Made by a program: the position numbers and the translations under genes
Shown: positions 44,235-52,758 of the stretch, one piece after another
Layout of the letters: every line of letters starts with the position of its first letter
Position numbering within the stretch: position 1 is the stretch's first letter
DNA from: Arthrobacter sp. C2
GTDB lineage: Bacteria > Actinomycetota > Actinomycetes > Actinomycetales > Micrococcaceae
NCBI GenBank assembly: GCA_024207135.1
Contig: CP042428.1
Location: forward strand, 2,728,001-2,792,000
Length of the DNA: 64,000 nucleotides
Direction: 5' to 3'
Notes under the pieces: generated by a model
What the model was told of the DNA's origin: nothing
Databases searched by the model: none
Seen by the model: only the letters and a program-made list of their open reading frames with translations

Positions 44235-45290
44235 TCAGGCGTTGAGCATGACCTTCAGTGCCTTGGTCTCCGCGGCCCGGGAGAAGGTGTCGTAGGCGGC
44301 CTCGATGTCGTCCAGCTTGAAGGTGTGGCTCACGAACTTGTCGACCGCCAGCTTCTTTTGCGCGACGAGCTTGAGCAACGTGGCCGTCGTGTTGGTGTTC
44401 ACCAGGCCCATGGTGAGCGTGATGTTGGAGATCCAGAGCCTGTCGATCGGCAGGTCCACGCCCTTTCCGTGCACACCCACATTGGCCACGTGCCCGCCCG
44501 GCCTGACCATGTCAAGAACCATGGCGAAGGTCTGCGGGATTCCCACGGCCTCGATCGCCACATCCACCCCCAGCCCGTCGGTCAGGGCAAGCACCTGCTC
44601 CTTCCAATCCGCGTCCGTTGACAGCACCCCGTCGGTGGCGCCAAAGGCCTTGGCCTGTTCCAACCGGTTCGCATCAACATCGATCGCGATGACGCGCGAG
44701 GGACCGTAAAGCTGCGCTGTGGTCACGGCGGCAAGTCCCACGGGACCCACCCCGACGATGGCGACCACGTCCCCGGCCTTGACCGCCCCGTATTGGACGC
44801 CGATTTCGTGGCCCGTGGGCAGGATGTCGGACAGCAGCGTACCCTCCTGGGCGCTGACACCCTCGGGCATCTTGTGGACGGAGGTTTCGGCGTAGGGAAC
44901 ACGCACGAACTCGGCCTGCGTGCCATCGATCAGGTGGCCGAAGATCCAGCCGATCCCCGCGGCGCCTTCCTCCCCCATGCAGTGGGAGAACAACCCCTTC
45001 TTGCAGTAGTCGCAACGTCCGCACGAGGAGACGCACGACAGGATGACCCTGTCCCCCACGTCAAGGTTGGTCACGGCGGCGCCGACCTCGGTGATGGTTC
45101 CCACGCCCTCATGGCCAAGGATCCGCCCGGGGGTCACTGCCGGCACATCCCCCTTGAGGATGTGGAGGTCGGTGCCGCAGATGGTGGTGGTTTCGATCTT
45201 GACGATCACGTCGGTGGGCTGCTGGATCGTCGGGTTCGGCACGTCTGTCCAAGATTTTTGGTTCGGGCCGTTGTAAACCAGGGCTTTCAT
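44235..45290 (-). CDS. Zinc-dependent alcohol dehydrogenase
   Basis: 351 residues, zinc MDR. The catalytic site ICGTDLHILKGD gives Cys-Asp-His near 36-42 and GHEGVG the next ligand region. The structural zinc lobe SCGRCDYCKKGLFSHC (about 92-107) has its four cysteines. The NAD loop is GVGPVGLAA near 172. It resembles isopropanol or broad alcohol dehydrogenases of soil actinobacteria. Start 45290 has an AAAGGA box; the longer reading to 45392 is not family-like. It is divergent from dsdA. Substrate unknown. Confidence 0.88.
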   Translation of the reverse strand: MKALVYNGPNQKSWTDVPNPTIQQPTDVIVKIETTTICGTDLHILKGDVPAVTPGRILGHEGVGTITEVGAAVTNLDVGDRVILSCVSSCGRCDYCKKGLFSHCMGEEGAAGIGWIFGHLIDGTQAEFVRVPYAETSVHKMPEGVSAQEGTLLSDILPTGHEIGVQYGAVKAGDVVAIVGVGPVGLAAVTTAQLYGPSRVIAIDVDANRLEQAKAFGATDGVLSTDADWKEQVLALTDGLGVDVAIEAVGIPQTFAMVLDMVRPGGHVANVGVHGKGVDLPIDRLWISNITLTMGLVNTNTTATLLKLVAQKKLAVDKFVSHTFKLDDIEAAYDTFSRAAETKALKVMLNA

Positions 45291-45607
45291 GTTTTTTGTC
45301 CTTTGTTTTCCGTCGATGCCAAGGGGCCGGGCGAAGCCATCCCCTTGGACGGCCGGTACCCCCGCAGATGCCAGCAGTCTATGGCGCTTCAAGGTGGATT
45401 GCTGGGGCAGGATTCCAACGGGTTTCCACGCGCAACGGGCACCAAGGTGTTTGCGGCTCTATCCTCGGGCGAAATGCGCCGGCACCGCATGGCACGGGCC
45501 CGTTCCGGAAACCGGCACCGTGGCGATTTCACCGACTCGCCGGTAGCACGTCGGTGCCCTACATTGGGATGCTGAACACACTCCCAACCTTGAAGAGAGC
45601 CGCCGCG
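45291..45607. other. 317-bp divergent region between adh and dsdA
   Basis: It holds both promoters. I see no convincing operator: short matches such as CGGCACCG occur but are not symmetric in a useful way. No RNA gene or open frame of merit. Confidence 0.5.
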
Positions 45608-46963
45608 ATGATCCAGCTTCCCGACCTCGAGCAGTTGCTCGCCGATCCCGTGGTGGCAGCCCTGGCCCGGGCCGAGGAAACCGCATGGTTCAGCGAGCAC
45701 CCCACGCCAAGCACCGCGGGGATCGAACAGTCGGGCATTGACCCGGCCATTGTGGCAGATGCCCGGGCGCGCTTCCGCCGCTTCGCCCCGTGGTTCGCCG
45801 AGCGCTTCGAAGACACCCGACCCACCCACGGCATCCTGGAATCCCCGCTGGTCGGCATCCCGGGGATGCAGGCCGAACTTTCCGCCCGCTTCGGCACCGA
45901 GCTGCCGGGCAAGCTCTGGCTCAAGCGCGACGACTCCCTTCCGGTCAGCGGCTCCATCAAGGCCCGCGGCGGGATCCACGAGGTCCTGGAGGTCGCCGAA
46001 CGGATTGCCACCGAGGCCGGGCTGATGGCCGAGACCGACGACGCCCGGGTGCTGATGACCCCCGAGGCCCGGGACGTGCTCTCGGCCCACGGCATCGCCG
46101 TGGGCTCCACCGGCAACCTGGGCCTGTCGATCGGCATCGTCGCCTCCGAGCTGGGCTTCAAGACCACCGTGCACATGTCGATGGACGCCCGCACCTGGAA
46201 GAAGGACATGCTGCGCTCGCGCGGGGTCACCGTCGTGGAGCACGAGGGCAACTTTTCCGACGCGGTTACCGCAGGCCGCCGCACCGCCGAGGAGGACCCC
46301 AGCGTCTGGTTCGTCGACGACGAGGCCTCGCTGAGCCTGTTCGCCGGATACTCCGCGGCGGGCGCGCGCCTGGCCGGGCAGCTGGCCTCACTGGAGGTCA
46401 CCGTGGACCAGCACCACCCGTTGATCGTGCACCTGCCCTGCGGGGTCGGCGGCGGACCTGGCGGCGTGACCTTCGGGTTGAAGCAGGCATTCGGGGACGC
46501 GGTGCACTGCATCTTCGTCGAACCCACCCATGCTCCGTGCATGTCCCTGGGGGTGCGCACCGGGCTGCACGATGCCATCTCCGTGGCGGACATCGGCTTG
46601 GACGGGCTCACCGCCGCGGACGGGCTGGCGGTGGGCCGCCCCTCGCGCCTGGTGGGCGAGCACCTGCAGCAGATGATCGACGGCTACGTGACGGTCACCG
46701 ATGAGCGTATGAAGGCCTTCCAGGGATTGCTGCACGACACCGAGGGCATCGACGTGGAGCCCAGCGCCGCGGCGGGCTTTGCCGGCCCGTGGACGATGCT
46801 CGCCAACCAGGACTACCGCTCCGCGTTCGGGCTCGACGAGGAGTCCATGGCCAACGCGACCCACATCGTCTGGGCCACCGGCGGCTCCATGGTGCCGGCC
46901 GCCGAGATGGCCGGCTACGTGGCCGAGGGCCAGCGCCTGGCCAACGAGGTCAGTTGGAGCTAA
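45608..46963 (+). CDS. dsdA: D-serine ammonia-lyase (D-serine dehydratase)
   Basis: 451 residues, as in E. coli DsdA. The PLP lysine is in SGSIKARGG at Lys118, the same number as in E. coli. The phosphate-binding loop GSTGNLGLSIG lies near 165 and CGVGGGPGG near 278 is the usual glycine-rich motif. It converts D-serine to pyruvate and ammonia. Start 45608 follows GAAGAGAG by about 9 bp. No dsdC or dsdX neighbours are present. The last 26 codons have a diverged second copy at 54368-54448. Confidence 0.93.
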   Translation: MIQLPDLEQLLADPVVAALARAEETAWFSEHPTPSTAGIEQSGIDPAIVADARARFRRFAPWFAERFEDTRPTHGILESPLVGIPGMQAELSARFGTELPGKLWLKRDDSLPVSGSIKARGGIHEVLEVAERIATEAGLMAETDDARVLMTPEARDVLSAHGIAVGSTGNLGLSIGIVASELGFKTTVHMSMDARTWKKDMLRSRGVTVVEHEGNFSDAVTAGRRTAEEDPSVWFVDDEASLSLFAGYSAAGARLAGQLASLEVTVDQHHPLIVHLPCGVGGGPGGVTFGLKQAFGDAVHCIFVEPTHAPCMSLGVRTGLHDAISVADIGLDGLTAADGLAVGRPSRLVGEHLQQMIDGYVTVTDERMKAFQGLLHDTEGIDVEPSAAAGFAGPWTMLANQDYRSAFGLDEESMANATHIVWATGGSMVPAAEMAGYVAEGQRLANEVSWS

Positions 46964-47230
46964 GAAAACCGGAAGCATGAGCTCGATGACGGTGCACCAA
47001 CGCAGACCGGTAGGCAATTTCCATACCAGCCTAATTCACCCGATACGACTGATTGATGGCTACATGCATGACCCCCGTCTTGGCCTCCAGGCCCGTAGAC
47101 GACGCTCATGCATGAGGGACAGGAATACCCTTCACGACAACTTAAATGACGACATGTTCCACCCAAAATTCGGAAAAGTCACGGACCATGCCCGCCCGCA
47201 CCACCGGGGTAAGTCGCAAACGTAACTTCT

Positions 47231-47830
47231 CTATGTCCGAACTGGTGCAGCCATTTGTTGCAAGACGGCCTCGACGAGGAATTCGAACAGGCGCCGATGC
47301 GAACCCGCATCGGGTTGGGTGATGTATTGCAGGCTGCAGCCATCAATAATGGCGATGAATATTCGAGCGAGCTCCTCCGGCGACAAAATCTGGTCCTGGC
47401 TGTCAACTTCCATCGCCTTGCTGAAAAGAGCGCCCAACCCGGATTCGTAGCCTGGGTAGATGCTGGCAGCAAGCTCTTGGCCGCCTTCTTGCCGCGCCGC
47501 CCAAATGACTAATTCAATTTGAGCCAGGACGTCGCTGGGAGTCATCTCCAACTCGTCCCAGTAGCGCCGGGCGACTTCGACCACCGTAGAGCGGAGGCCG
47601 AGGGAAGGATCAACATCCTCGGCGTAGGTCATCATGTTCTTAAGCCACCGCTCTACGGCGGCCGTGAATAACTCGTTCTTGTCGGCAAAGCAGTAGTGCA
47701 CTGCTGCCAGCGATGCGCCTGCATGCTTGGCTATGTCACGAAGTGTCAGTGACACCACGCCGTGCGTCTGCATCAGTGCAATCGTGGCGTCGATGAGTTG
47801 CTCCTTGCGCTCGGTCGCCGGAATACGCAT
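47231..47830 (-). CDS. TetR family regulator of the TorT-like transport module
   Basis: 199 residues. The helix-turn-helix is TLRDIAKHAGASLAAVHYCF (about 28-47), then ADKNELF and a helical C-terminal domain. The best ribosome site in the region (AAGGAGGA) fixes the start at 47830. It is divergent from the bicupin-transporter-dehydrogenase genes, which it presumably represses through the 183-bp gap between them. I found no clean palindrome in that gap. Confidence 0.85.
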   Translation of the reverse strand: MRIPATERKEQLIDATIALMQTHGVVSLTLRDIAKHAGASLAAVHYCFADKNELFTAAVERWLKNMMTYAEDVDPSLGLRSTVVEVARRYWDELEMTPSDVLAQIELVIWAARQEGGQELAASIYPGYESGLGALFSKAMEVDSQDQILSPEELARIFIAIIDGCSLQYITQPDAGSHRRLFEFLVEAVLQQMAAPVRT

Positions 47831-47886
47831 TTCTCCTCCTTGAAACTTGAAACCGCTAAGACTCGGCACGTCCTTTTGTCCGTAAC

Positions 47887-47916
47887 TTGATGTAATAGCT
47901 ACGACAAATTTAACAT
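47887..47916 (+). promoter_or_regulatory. Possible promoter of the bicupin/TorT-like operon
   Basis: TTGATG (47887-47892) and TAACAT (47911-47916) with an 18-bp spacer, in an A+T-rich patch about 100 bp before the GTG at 48014. Each hexamer matches consensus at four of six positions. Confidence 0.35.
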
Positions 47917-48013
47917 GGACCCTTGACTAAGACAACCGTCCATGAAACTCTCTCCATACGATTTGTTACTCAGCTCACACTAGCCGAGCTCATCCGATGG
48001 AGAGTGGTCTTCC

Positions 48014-48868
48014 GTGCACCCCCAAGTTCAAGTCAGCGACGTCCAAACCCCGTGGCGGTCCAACGCAATGGCGTTTTGGCCCAACAGTGTTCCACAGCCT
48101 TTGAAGCCCGAATGGAACCGAATGGGAACCCGACAAATTGTTCCGATCTGCAAGGACGGCTGGGGCAATTACTCGATCTCGGAATGGGATCTCAAGGCAG
48201 CATCCTGGCAGGACTTCCACCCACACAGCGAATACAACATGGTTCTCGAAGGCGAGCTTTTCGTTGCAGCCGGGGGCGACGTCAAAGTTCTTCAACCAGG
48301 TGATGTGGCGCGTGTCCCGGCAGGCCGGATGGGACGTTACTGGGCGCCGGAGTACGCCCGGATGGTCGGCGTCTATGGGCCAAACCCTGAAGGCGATGCG
48401 TCCGCTGGTTTTGAATACTGGGCATTGGACAATGACGCAGAGATCCACCCGGCGGATCCAACTGCAGAAGACCCTTTGGAGCACTTACCAGGTTTCACCG
48501 GTGTTGAGATCTGGCGGGCTAGTCCAAATATGCCCGAGCGTCCGGAATGGGACCGAAACCGGGGTCGTTTCATCACGCATTCCCCGCAGAGCGGACCGTG
48601 GAATGACCCGGTTCTCTCGACGTGGGAACTCGAGAGTGCTGCCTGGACCGACAGGCATCCACATACGGAATTCAACTTTGTGGTTGCGGGCGAGCTGATC
48701 GTTGAAGTCGCCGGTGAACGTGTGGTTCTGCACGCCGGGGACTCCGTCGAAATCGCCCCCGGGCAGCTAGCCCGCTACAGCGCACCAGAATTTGCACACA
48801 TGGTCGGCGTATATGGACCAAACCCGCACGGGCTGGTCAGCACCGACTTCCACTACGAATCCATTTGA
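48014..48868 (+). CDS. Duplicated cupin (bicupin) protein of unknown function
   Basis: 284 residues made of two similar halves. Each has W-x-L-x2-A-x-W-x-D/R-x-HPH (first HPHSEYNMVLEGEL near 74, second HPHTEFNFVVAGEL near 215), then G-D and a closing APE-x-A-x-MVGVYGPNP. The metal motif is HxHxE-x6-G, with the Glu closer to the histidines than in the standard cupin motif, and the second-motif His is replaced by Tyr (GRY, ARY). No signal peptide is seen. GTG 48014 has GGAGAG upstream. It leads the transporter genes. An isomerase, lyase or ligand-binding role is possible; none is shown. Confidence 0.75.
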   Translation: MHPQVQVSDVQTPWRSNAMAFWPNSVPQPLKPEWNRMGTRQIVPICKDGWGNYSISEWDLKAASWQDFHPHSEYNMVLEGELFVAAGGDVKVLQPGDVARVPAGRMGRYWAPEYARMVGVYGPNPEGDASAGFEYWALDNDAEIHPADPTAEDPLEHLPGFTGVEIWRASPNMPERPEWDRNRGRFITHSPQSGPWNDPVLSTWELESAAWTDRHPHTEFNFVVAGELIVEVAGERVVLHAGDSVEIAPGQLARYSAPEFAHMVGVYGPNPHGLVSTDFHYESI

Positions 48869-48896
48869 ATCCCAGCACCCAAAGGATCGAAGCGAC

Positions 48897-50120
48897 ATGA
48901 CCACGAGATCGCGTACCTTCATAGCACCAATTGCCATCGCCCTAGCTCTCACACTGGGTGGATGCACCCAAGTCGGCGACACCACCGCAGCTGAACGACC
49001 GGATCCAAGCCCGGTAGTAGCCGAGGCCGCGGGGATCTTCGCCGACCCGGCCAAAAATACGCCAGACACGCTGGCCTCGGCGGCCTCTGCCCAGGACTGG
49101 GCCGTGCCCATCGAGGTGATTGACTGCCAAACACCCGGCTGCGAAGGCACACGAACAGCAAGTGTCTACACCCCGTTGGCCCCGTCCGACCTGACACAGG
49201 AATGGAACCTTTGCGCCGTGTTGCCGCACGTGAAGGACCCCTACTGGGTGGGACAGAACGCGGCTATGGTCGCCGAGGCACAGCGCATGGGCATCGCCCT
49301 CCAGACCTATGAGGCAGGCGGCTACACGGAGATCTCCAATCAGCTGGATCAGCTCTCCAATTGCGCAGCAGGTGGTGCCGATGCGATCATCGCCAGCGCC
49401 GTCAGCAATGAGGCTCTCAATACACGCATTGAGGAAATAGCGGCACAGGGAATACCCGTGATCGACGCAGTCAACGGCGTCACCAGCGAGTCGGTCGCCG
49501 GCCGCGCACTCTTTGACTATTGCACCCTGGGCGGAAACCTCGGACGGCACTTGAAAGAAACCGGCAAAAAGGTCCGCGCGGTTTGGTTCCCCGGCCCGGC
49601 GGGTGTCGGCTCCCTTGAGCAGCTCATGTCCTGCTTCGAAAAAGAGTCCGCAGGAGGGGACGTGGAGGTCCTCGGCGTCCAGTATGGCGACACCGGCAAG
49701 GATGCACAGCTGAACCTCGTCGAAAACGCCTTGAGCGCCTACCCCGAGATGAACTATGTCATTGGGAGCGCCACCACGGTCGATGCCGCGGTCGGGCCGC
49801 TGGCCGAACGCGGCTTGGAAGACAAGATCGACACTGCCTCCTATTACTTCACTCCCGAGGTATATTCGCTTCTCGATTCCGGCAAAGCCACCTGTTCCAG
49901 TGCGGGCAACGATCTCGTGCTCTCGCGCATCGCGGTGGATATGGCCCTTCGGGCCCTTGAGAACAAGCCATTCGTCGGCGGAGACTATGTCGGCACGGCT
50001 GCAAGTGTCATTTGCGGACCTGCGGCCGGCAAACAGCACAATAATCTGGACACCCTGGTCAAGGAATTAAATCTGGCACCTGACGGCTACCGGCCCGTTT
50101 TCACGGTCGAAGCGAAGTAG
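48897..50120 (+). CDS. TorT-like periplasmic-binding lipoprotein of an ABC transporter
   Basis: 407 residues. A lipoprotein signal ends LTLGGC (Cys at about 22). The mature part from about 100 on follows TorT, the periplasmic TMAO-sensing protein: NLCAVLPHVKDPYWVGQNAA, then EAGGYTEISNQLDQLSNCAA and YVIGSATTVDAAV near 295. TorT itself partners a histidine kinase; here the next two genes are an ABC ATPase and permease, so this copy acts as a transport receptor. Start 48897 follows AAAGGA. The ligand is unknown; a small amine or N-oxide is a guess based only on family. Confidence 0.8.
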   Translation: MTTRSRTFIAPIAIALALTLGGCTQVGDTTAAERPDPSPVVAEAAGIFADPAKNTPDTLASAASAQDWAVPIEVIDCQTPGCEGTRTASVYTPLAPSDLTQEWNLCAVLPHVKDPYWVGQNAAMVAEAQRMGIALQTYEAGGYTEISNQLDQLSNCAAGGADAIIASAVSNEALNTRIEEIAAQGIPVIDAVNGVTSESVAGRALFDYCTLGGNLGRHLKETGKKVRAVWFPGPAGVGSLEQLMSCFEKESAGGDVEVLGVQYGDTGKDAQLNLVENALSAYPEMNYVIGSATTVDAAVGPLAERGLEDKIDTASYYFTPEVYSLLDSGKATCSSAGNDLVLSRIAVDMALRALENKPFVGGDYVGTAASVICGPAAGKQHNNLDTLVKELNLAPDGYRPVFTVEAK

Positions 50121-50126
50121 GCCCCC

Positions 50127-51638
50127 GTGACCGTCACGACACAGAACCCCACGGTACGGGTCCGCGGACTAACTAAGAAGTTTCAGGGCTTCACCGCTTT
50201 AGACGCGGTGGACATCGACTTTCTGCCCGGCCGCGTGCACATGCTCTTCGGTGAAAACGGTGCCGGAAAGTCTACACTCATCAATCTGCTGGCCGGCGTG
50301 CACCGGGCCGACGCCGGGACCATTGAGGTCGATGGGGTGCCTTGTTCGATCGGCTCCCCCCATGCTGCACGCCAGGTGGGCATTTCGACGGTATTCCAGG
50401 AACCCGCATTGGTTCCGCAACTGACCATCGAAGAGAATCTGAACATTGGCCGCGAGGAAACCCTCGGCTGGTTCCTGCGCCGCCGCGCCATGCGCGCCAA
50501 GGCAGCAGTTGCGCTCGAACGCGTTGCGTCGTTGATGGACCCCGGCACCCACGCCGGCGATCTCAGCCGGGCAGAGCAGCAAATCGTCGAGATTGCGAAA
50601 TCGGTACAGGATAAGGCCCGACTCGTGATCTTCGACGAGCCGACCGCATCACTTACCGAAGAGGAAACGGCCAGACTGTTCGAAACCATTCAGCGGCTGA
50701 AATCCGAGGGCCTAGCCATCATCTACATCACGCACCGCATGTCCGAGCTGCGCGTAATAGGCGATGACATCAGCGTCCTGCGAGACGGAAAGCTCGTGCG
50801 GACTTCCCGTCTCGACGAAGTGGACGACGATCAACTCGTCACCTTGATGACGGGACGAAAGGTCGAGGCGCTGTTCCCGACGATCGCCCACAATCCGGGT
50901 GTCGGCGGCCTCCTACTCGAGGACGTCCACGGACCCGGTTTGCACGGGGTATCGATGAGCGTGAAGCCCGGCGAGATTGTTGGTCTCACCGGATTGGTAG
51001 GTTCCGGCAAGGCCGCCGTCGGAGAAACGATCTATGGGCTCACCCGGCATCATCGCGGCCGCATCATGGTCAACGGCCGCGAACTCACCTCCCGCGGGCC
51101 GCGGGGTCGGGTCGGGGACAGGATCATCCACTATCCCTCGGACCGCAAGAAGGCCGGTTTGGTGCCGACCCGGTCCGCGCGCGAAAATGCATCGCTGTCG
51201 GCCTTGGATACGTATGCCCGCGGCCCAGTGCTCAAACGCGGCATGGAAGCCCGGGCGGCAGACAGGATTCTTGAGCGTCTGGCCTTACGGCCCATGCGGA
51301 CCACGGCACTGCCCGGCACCTTTTCTGGAGGAAACCAGCAAAAGATCGTGCTGGCCCGCGGATTCAGCCGGGTCTACGACCTACACATCTTCGATGAGCC
51401 GACTACCGGTGTGGATGTTGGAGCGAGGTGCGAGATCTATCAGGCGATTGCGGATCTCGTGCATGCAGGGGCGGCCGTACTGGTCATCTCGAGCGACCTG
51501 CCTGAGATCGTCAACCTAGTCCATCGGGCATATGTAATCACCGAGGGACGCATCGTCGGTGAGTTCACCGAGACAGACCTGACCGAAGAGAACCTGCTTC
51601 CATGGTTCTTCCACCACCCAGCAGAGGCCACGGCATGA
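50127..51638 (+). CDS. Sugar-type ABC transporter ATPase with two nucleotide-binding domains (RbsA/MglA type)
   Basis: 503 residues. Domain 1 has Walker A FGENGAGKST near 39-48 and LSRAEQQIVEIAK near 149. Domain 2 has a degenerate Walker A (GLVGSGKAAVGE near 291) and the signature FSGGNQQKIVLARG near 395 with FDEPTTGVDVGA. This fused arrangement is typical of ribose, galactose, xylose and autoinducer-2 importers. GTG 50127 begins 6 bp after the binding protein. Its end overlaps the permease start by 4 bp. Confidence 0.9.
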   Translation: MTVTTQNPTVRVRGLTKKFQGFTALDAVDIDFLPGRVHMLFGENGAGKSTLINLLAGVHRADAGTIEVDGVPCSIGSPHAARQVGISTVFQEPALVPQLTIEENLNIGREETLGWFLRRRAMRAKAAVALERVASLMDPGTHAGDLSRAEQQIVEIAKSVQDKARLVIFDEPTASLTEEETARLFETIQRLKSEGLAIIYITHRMSELRVIGDDISVLRDGKLVRTSRLDEVDDDQLVTLMTGRKVEALFPTIAHNPGVGGLLLEDVHGPGLHGVSMSVKPGEIVGLTGLVGSGKAAVGETIYGLTRHHRGRIMVNGRELTSRGPRGRVGDRIIHYPSDRKKAGLVPTRSARENASLSALDTYARGPVLKRGMEARAADRILERLALRPMRTTALPGTFSGGNQQKIVLARGFSRVYDLHIFDEPTTGVDVGARCEIYQAIADLVHAGAAVLVISSDLPEIVNLVHRAYVITEGRIVGEFTETDLTEENLLPWFFHHPAEATA

Positions 51639-52699
51639 GCATGCTCAAAGAGAAACCCGTCATCAAACAATCACCACTTTCCGACCCCCTGGCATTCAAA
51701 ACTTCGGGCTTTTCGTTCTATTCACTGGCCAGGAAGACATTCGTGGCCTACGGAATCCTGCCGATCCTTCTGGTTCTCCTCCTGGTGGGGTTCACCCTCG
51801 TCGAACCCCGTTTTCTCTCCTCCGGAAACATCGTCAACGTGATGCGGCAAGTTAGTTTCCTGGGGATCATCGCGATTGGCCAGATGATGTATCTGGTGAC
51901 TAGGAATTATGACCTGTCCAATGGCGGAACGGTTGCACTTTCCTCAGTCATCTGTGCCATGGTGCTTTCACACGGCGGTGCCTCACCGCTGATAGGTGCG
52001 CTGGCCGGACTAGCGGTCGGACTAGTCGTCGGGACCATCAACGGGGTGCTGATCGCGGTATTCAAGATCTCCTCGTTTATGGTGACGCTGGGCACGGGTT
52101 CCGCAGCAGTCGGCGTGGCATTGCTTCTGACCGGTGGTGTCCCCATCACGGGCCTTCCTCAGGCCTTTACCAGGGCCTACGGAAGCTCTCTGGTCATGGG
52201 GCTCCCGTTCTCCACATTTGTTATGTTGCTGGTGCTGACCGGTGCCTATGTTTTGTTCAACTGGACGAGGCTGGGCCGCAGGGCCTTCGCCGTCGGCGGT
52301 AACGAACACGCTGCGCACCATGCGGGGGTCAACGTCAAGTCGACACTGCTGAAACTCATGATCACCGGCAGCCTGCTTGCCGCGCTGGTCGGAGTCCTGA
52401 TGACCGCACGTATTTCCAGCGGCGAAGCAAACATCGGCTTGCAGTTCCCCATGGAGTCCATCATCGCCGCTGTCATTGGTGGCATTGCACTCAACGGTGG
52501 CGAGGGAAGGGTGTCCGGTGCCTTCATGGGGGCGCTTTTCATCATCCTTCTCAGCAACGGCATGGACCTGATCCGCGTTCAAAGCTACGTGCAGGACATC
52601 CTGCTCGGCGCCTTGCTGGTACTCGCCCTCATGGTTGACCGGCTGCGAACCCGAGTGCGTCTGACCGCCGATACCAAGCCCCGTCGACTACCGGTCTAG
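51635..52699 (+). CDS. Sugar-type ABC transporter permease (RbsC-like)
   Basis: 354 residues with about ten membrane segments of the BPD_transp_2 family. Motifs include RQVSFLGIIAIGQMMYLVTRN near 72-92, ALAGLAVGLVVGTINGVLIA near 118-137 and GGIALNGGEGRVSGAFMGAL near 284-303. It should pair with the double ATPase and the TorT-like receptor. A hydrophilic N terminus of about 35 residues precedes the first helix. ATG 51635 overlaps the ATPase stop. Confidence 0.9.
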   Translation: MSMLKEKPVIKQSPLSDPLAFKTSGFSFYSLARKTFVAYGILPILLVLLLVGFTLVEPRFLSSGNIVNVMRQVSFLGIIAIGQMMYLVTRNYDLSNGGTVALSSVICAMVLSHGGASPLIGALAGLAVGLVVGTINGVLIAVFKISSFMVTLGTGSAAVGVALLLTGGVPITGLPQAFTRAYGSSLVMGLPFSTFVMLLVLTGAYVLFNWTRLGRRAFAVGGNEHAAHHAGVNVKSTLLKLMITGSLLAALVGVLMTARISSGEANIGLQFPMESIIAAVIGGIALNGGEGRVSGAFMGALFIILLSNGMDLIRVQSYVQDILLGALLVLALMVDRLRTRVRLTADTKPRRLPV

Positions 52700-52758
52700 C
52701 CGGCCTTCCCTTCCCAATTCCATCAATCTACTCACCAACAAACTCAAAGGAACCGATT

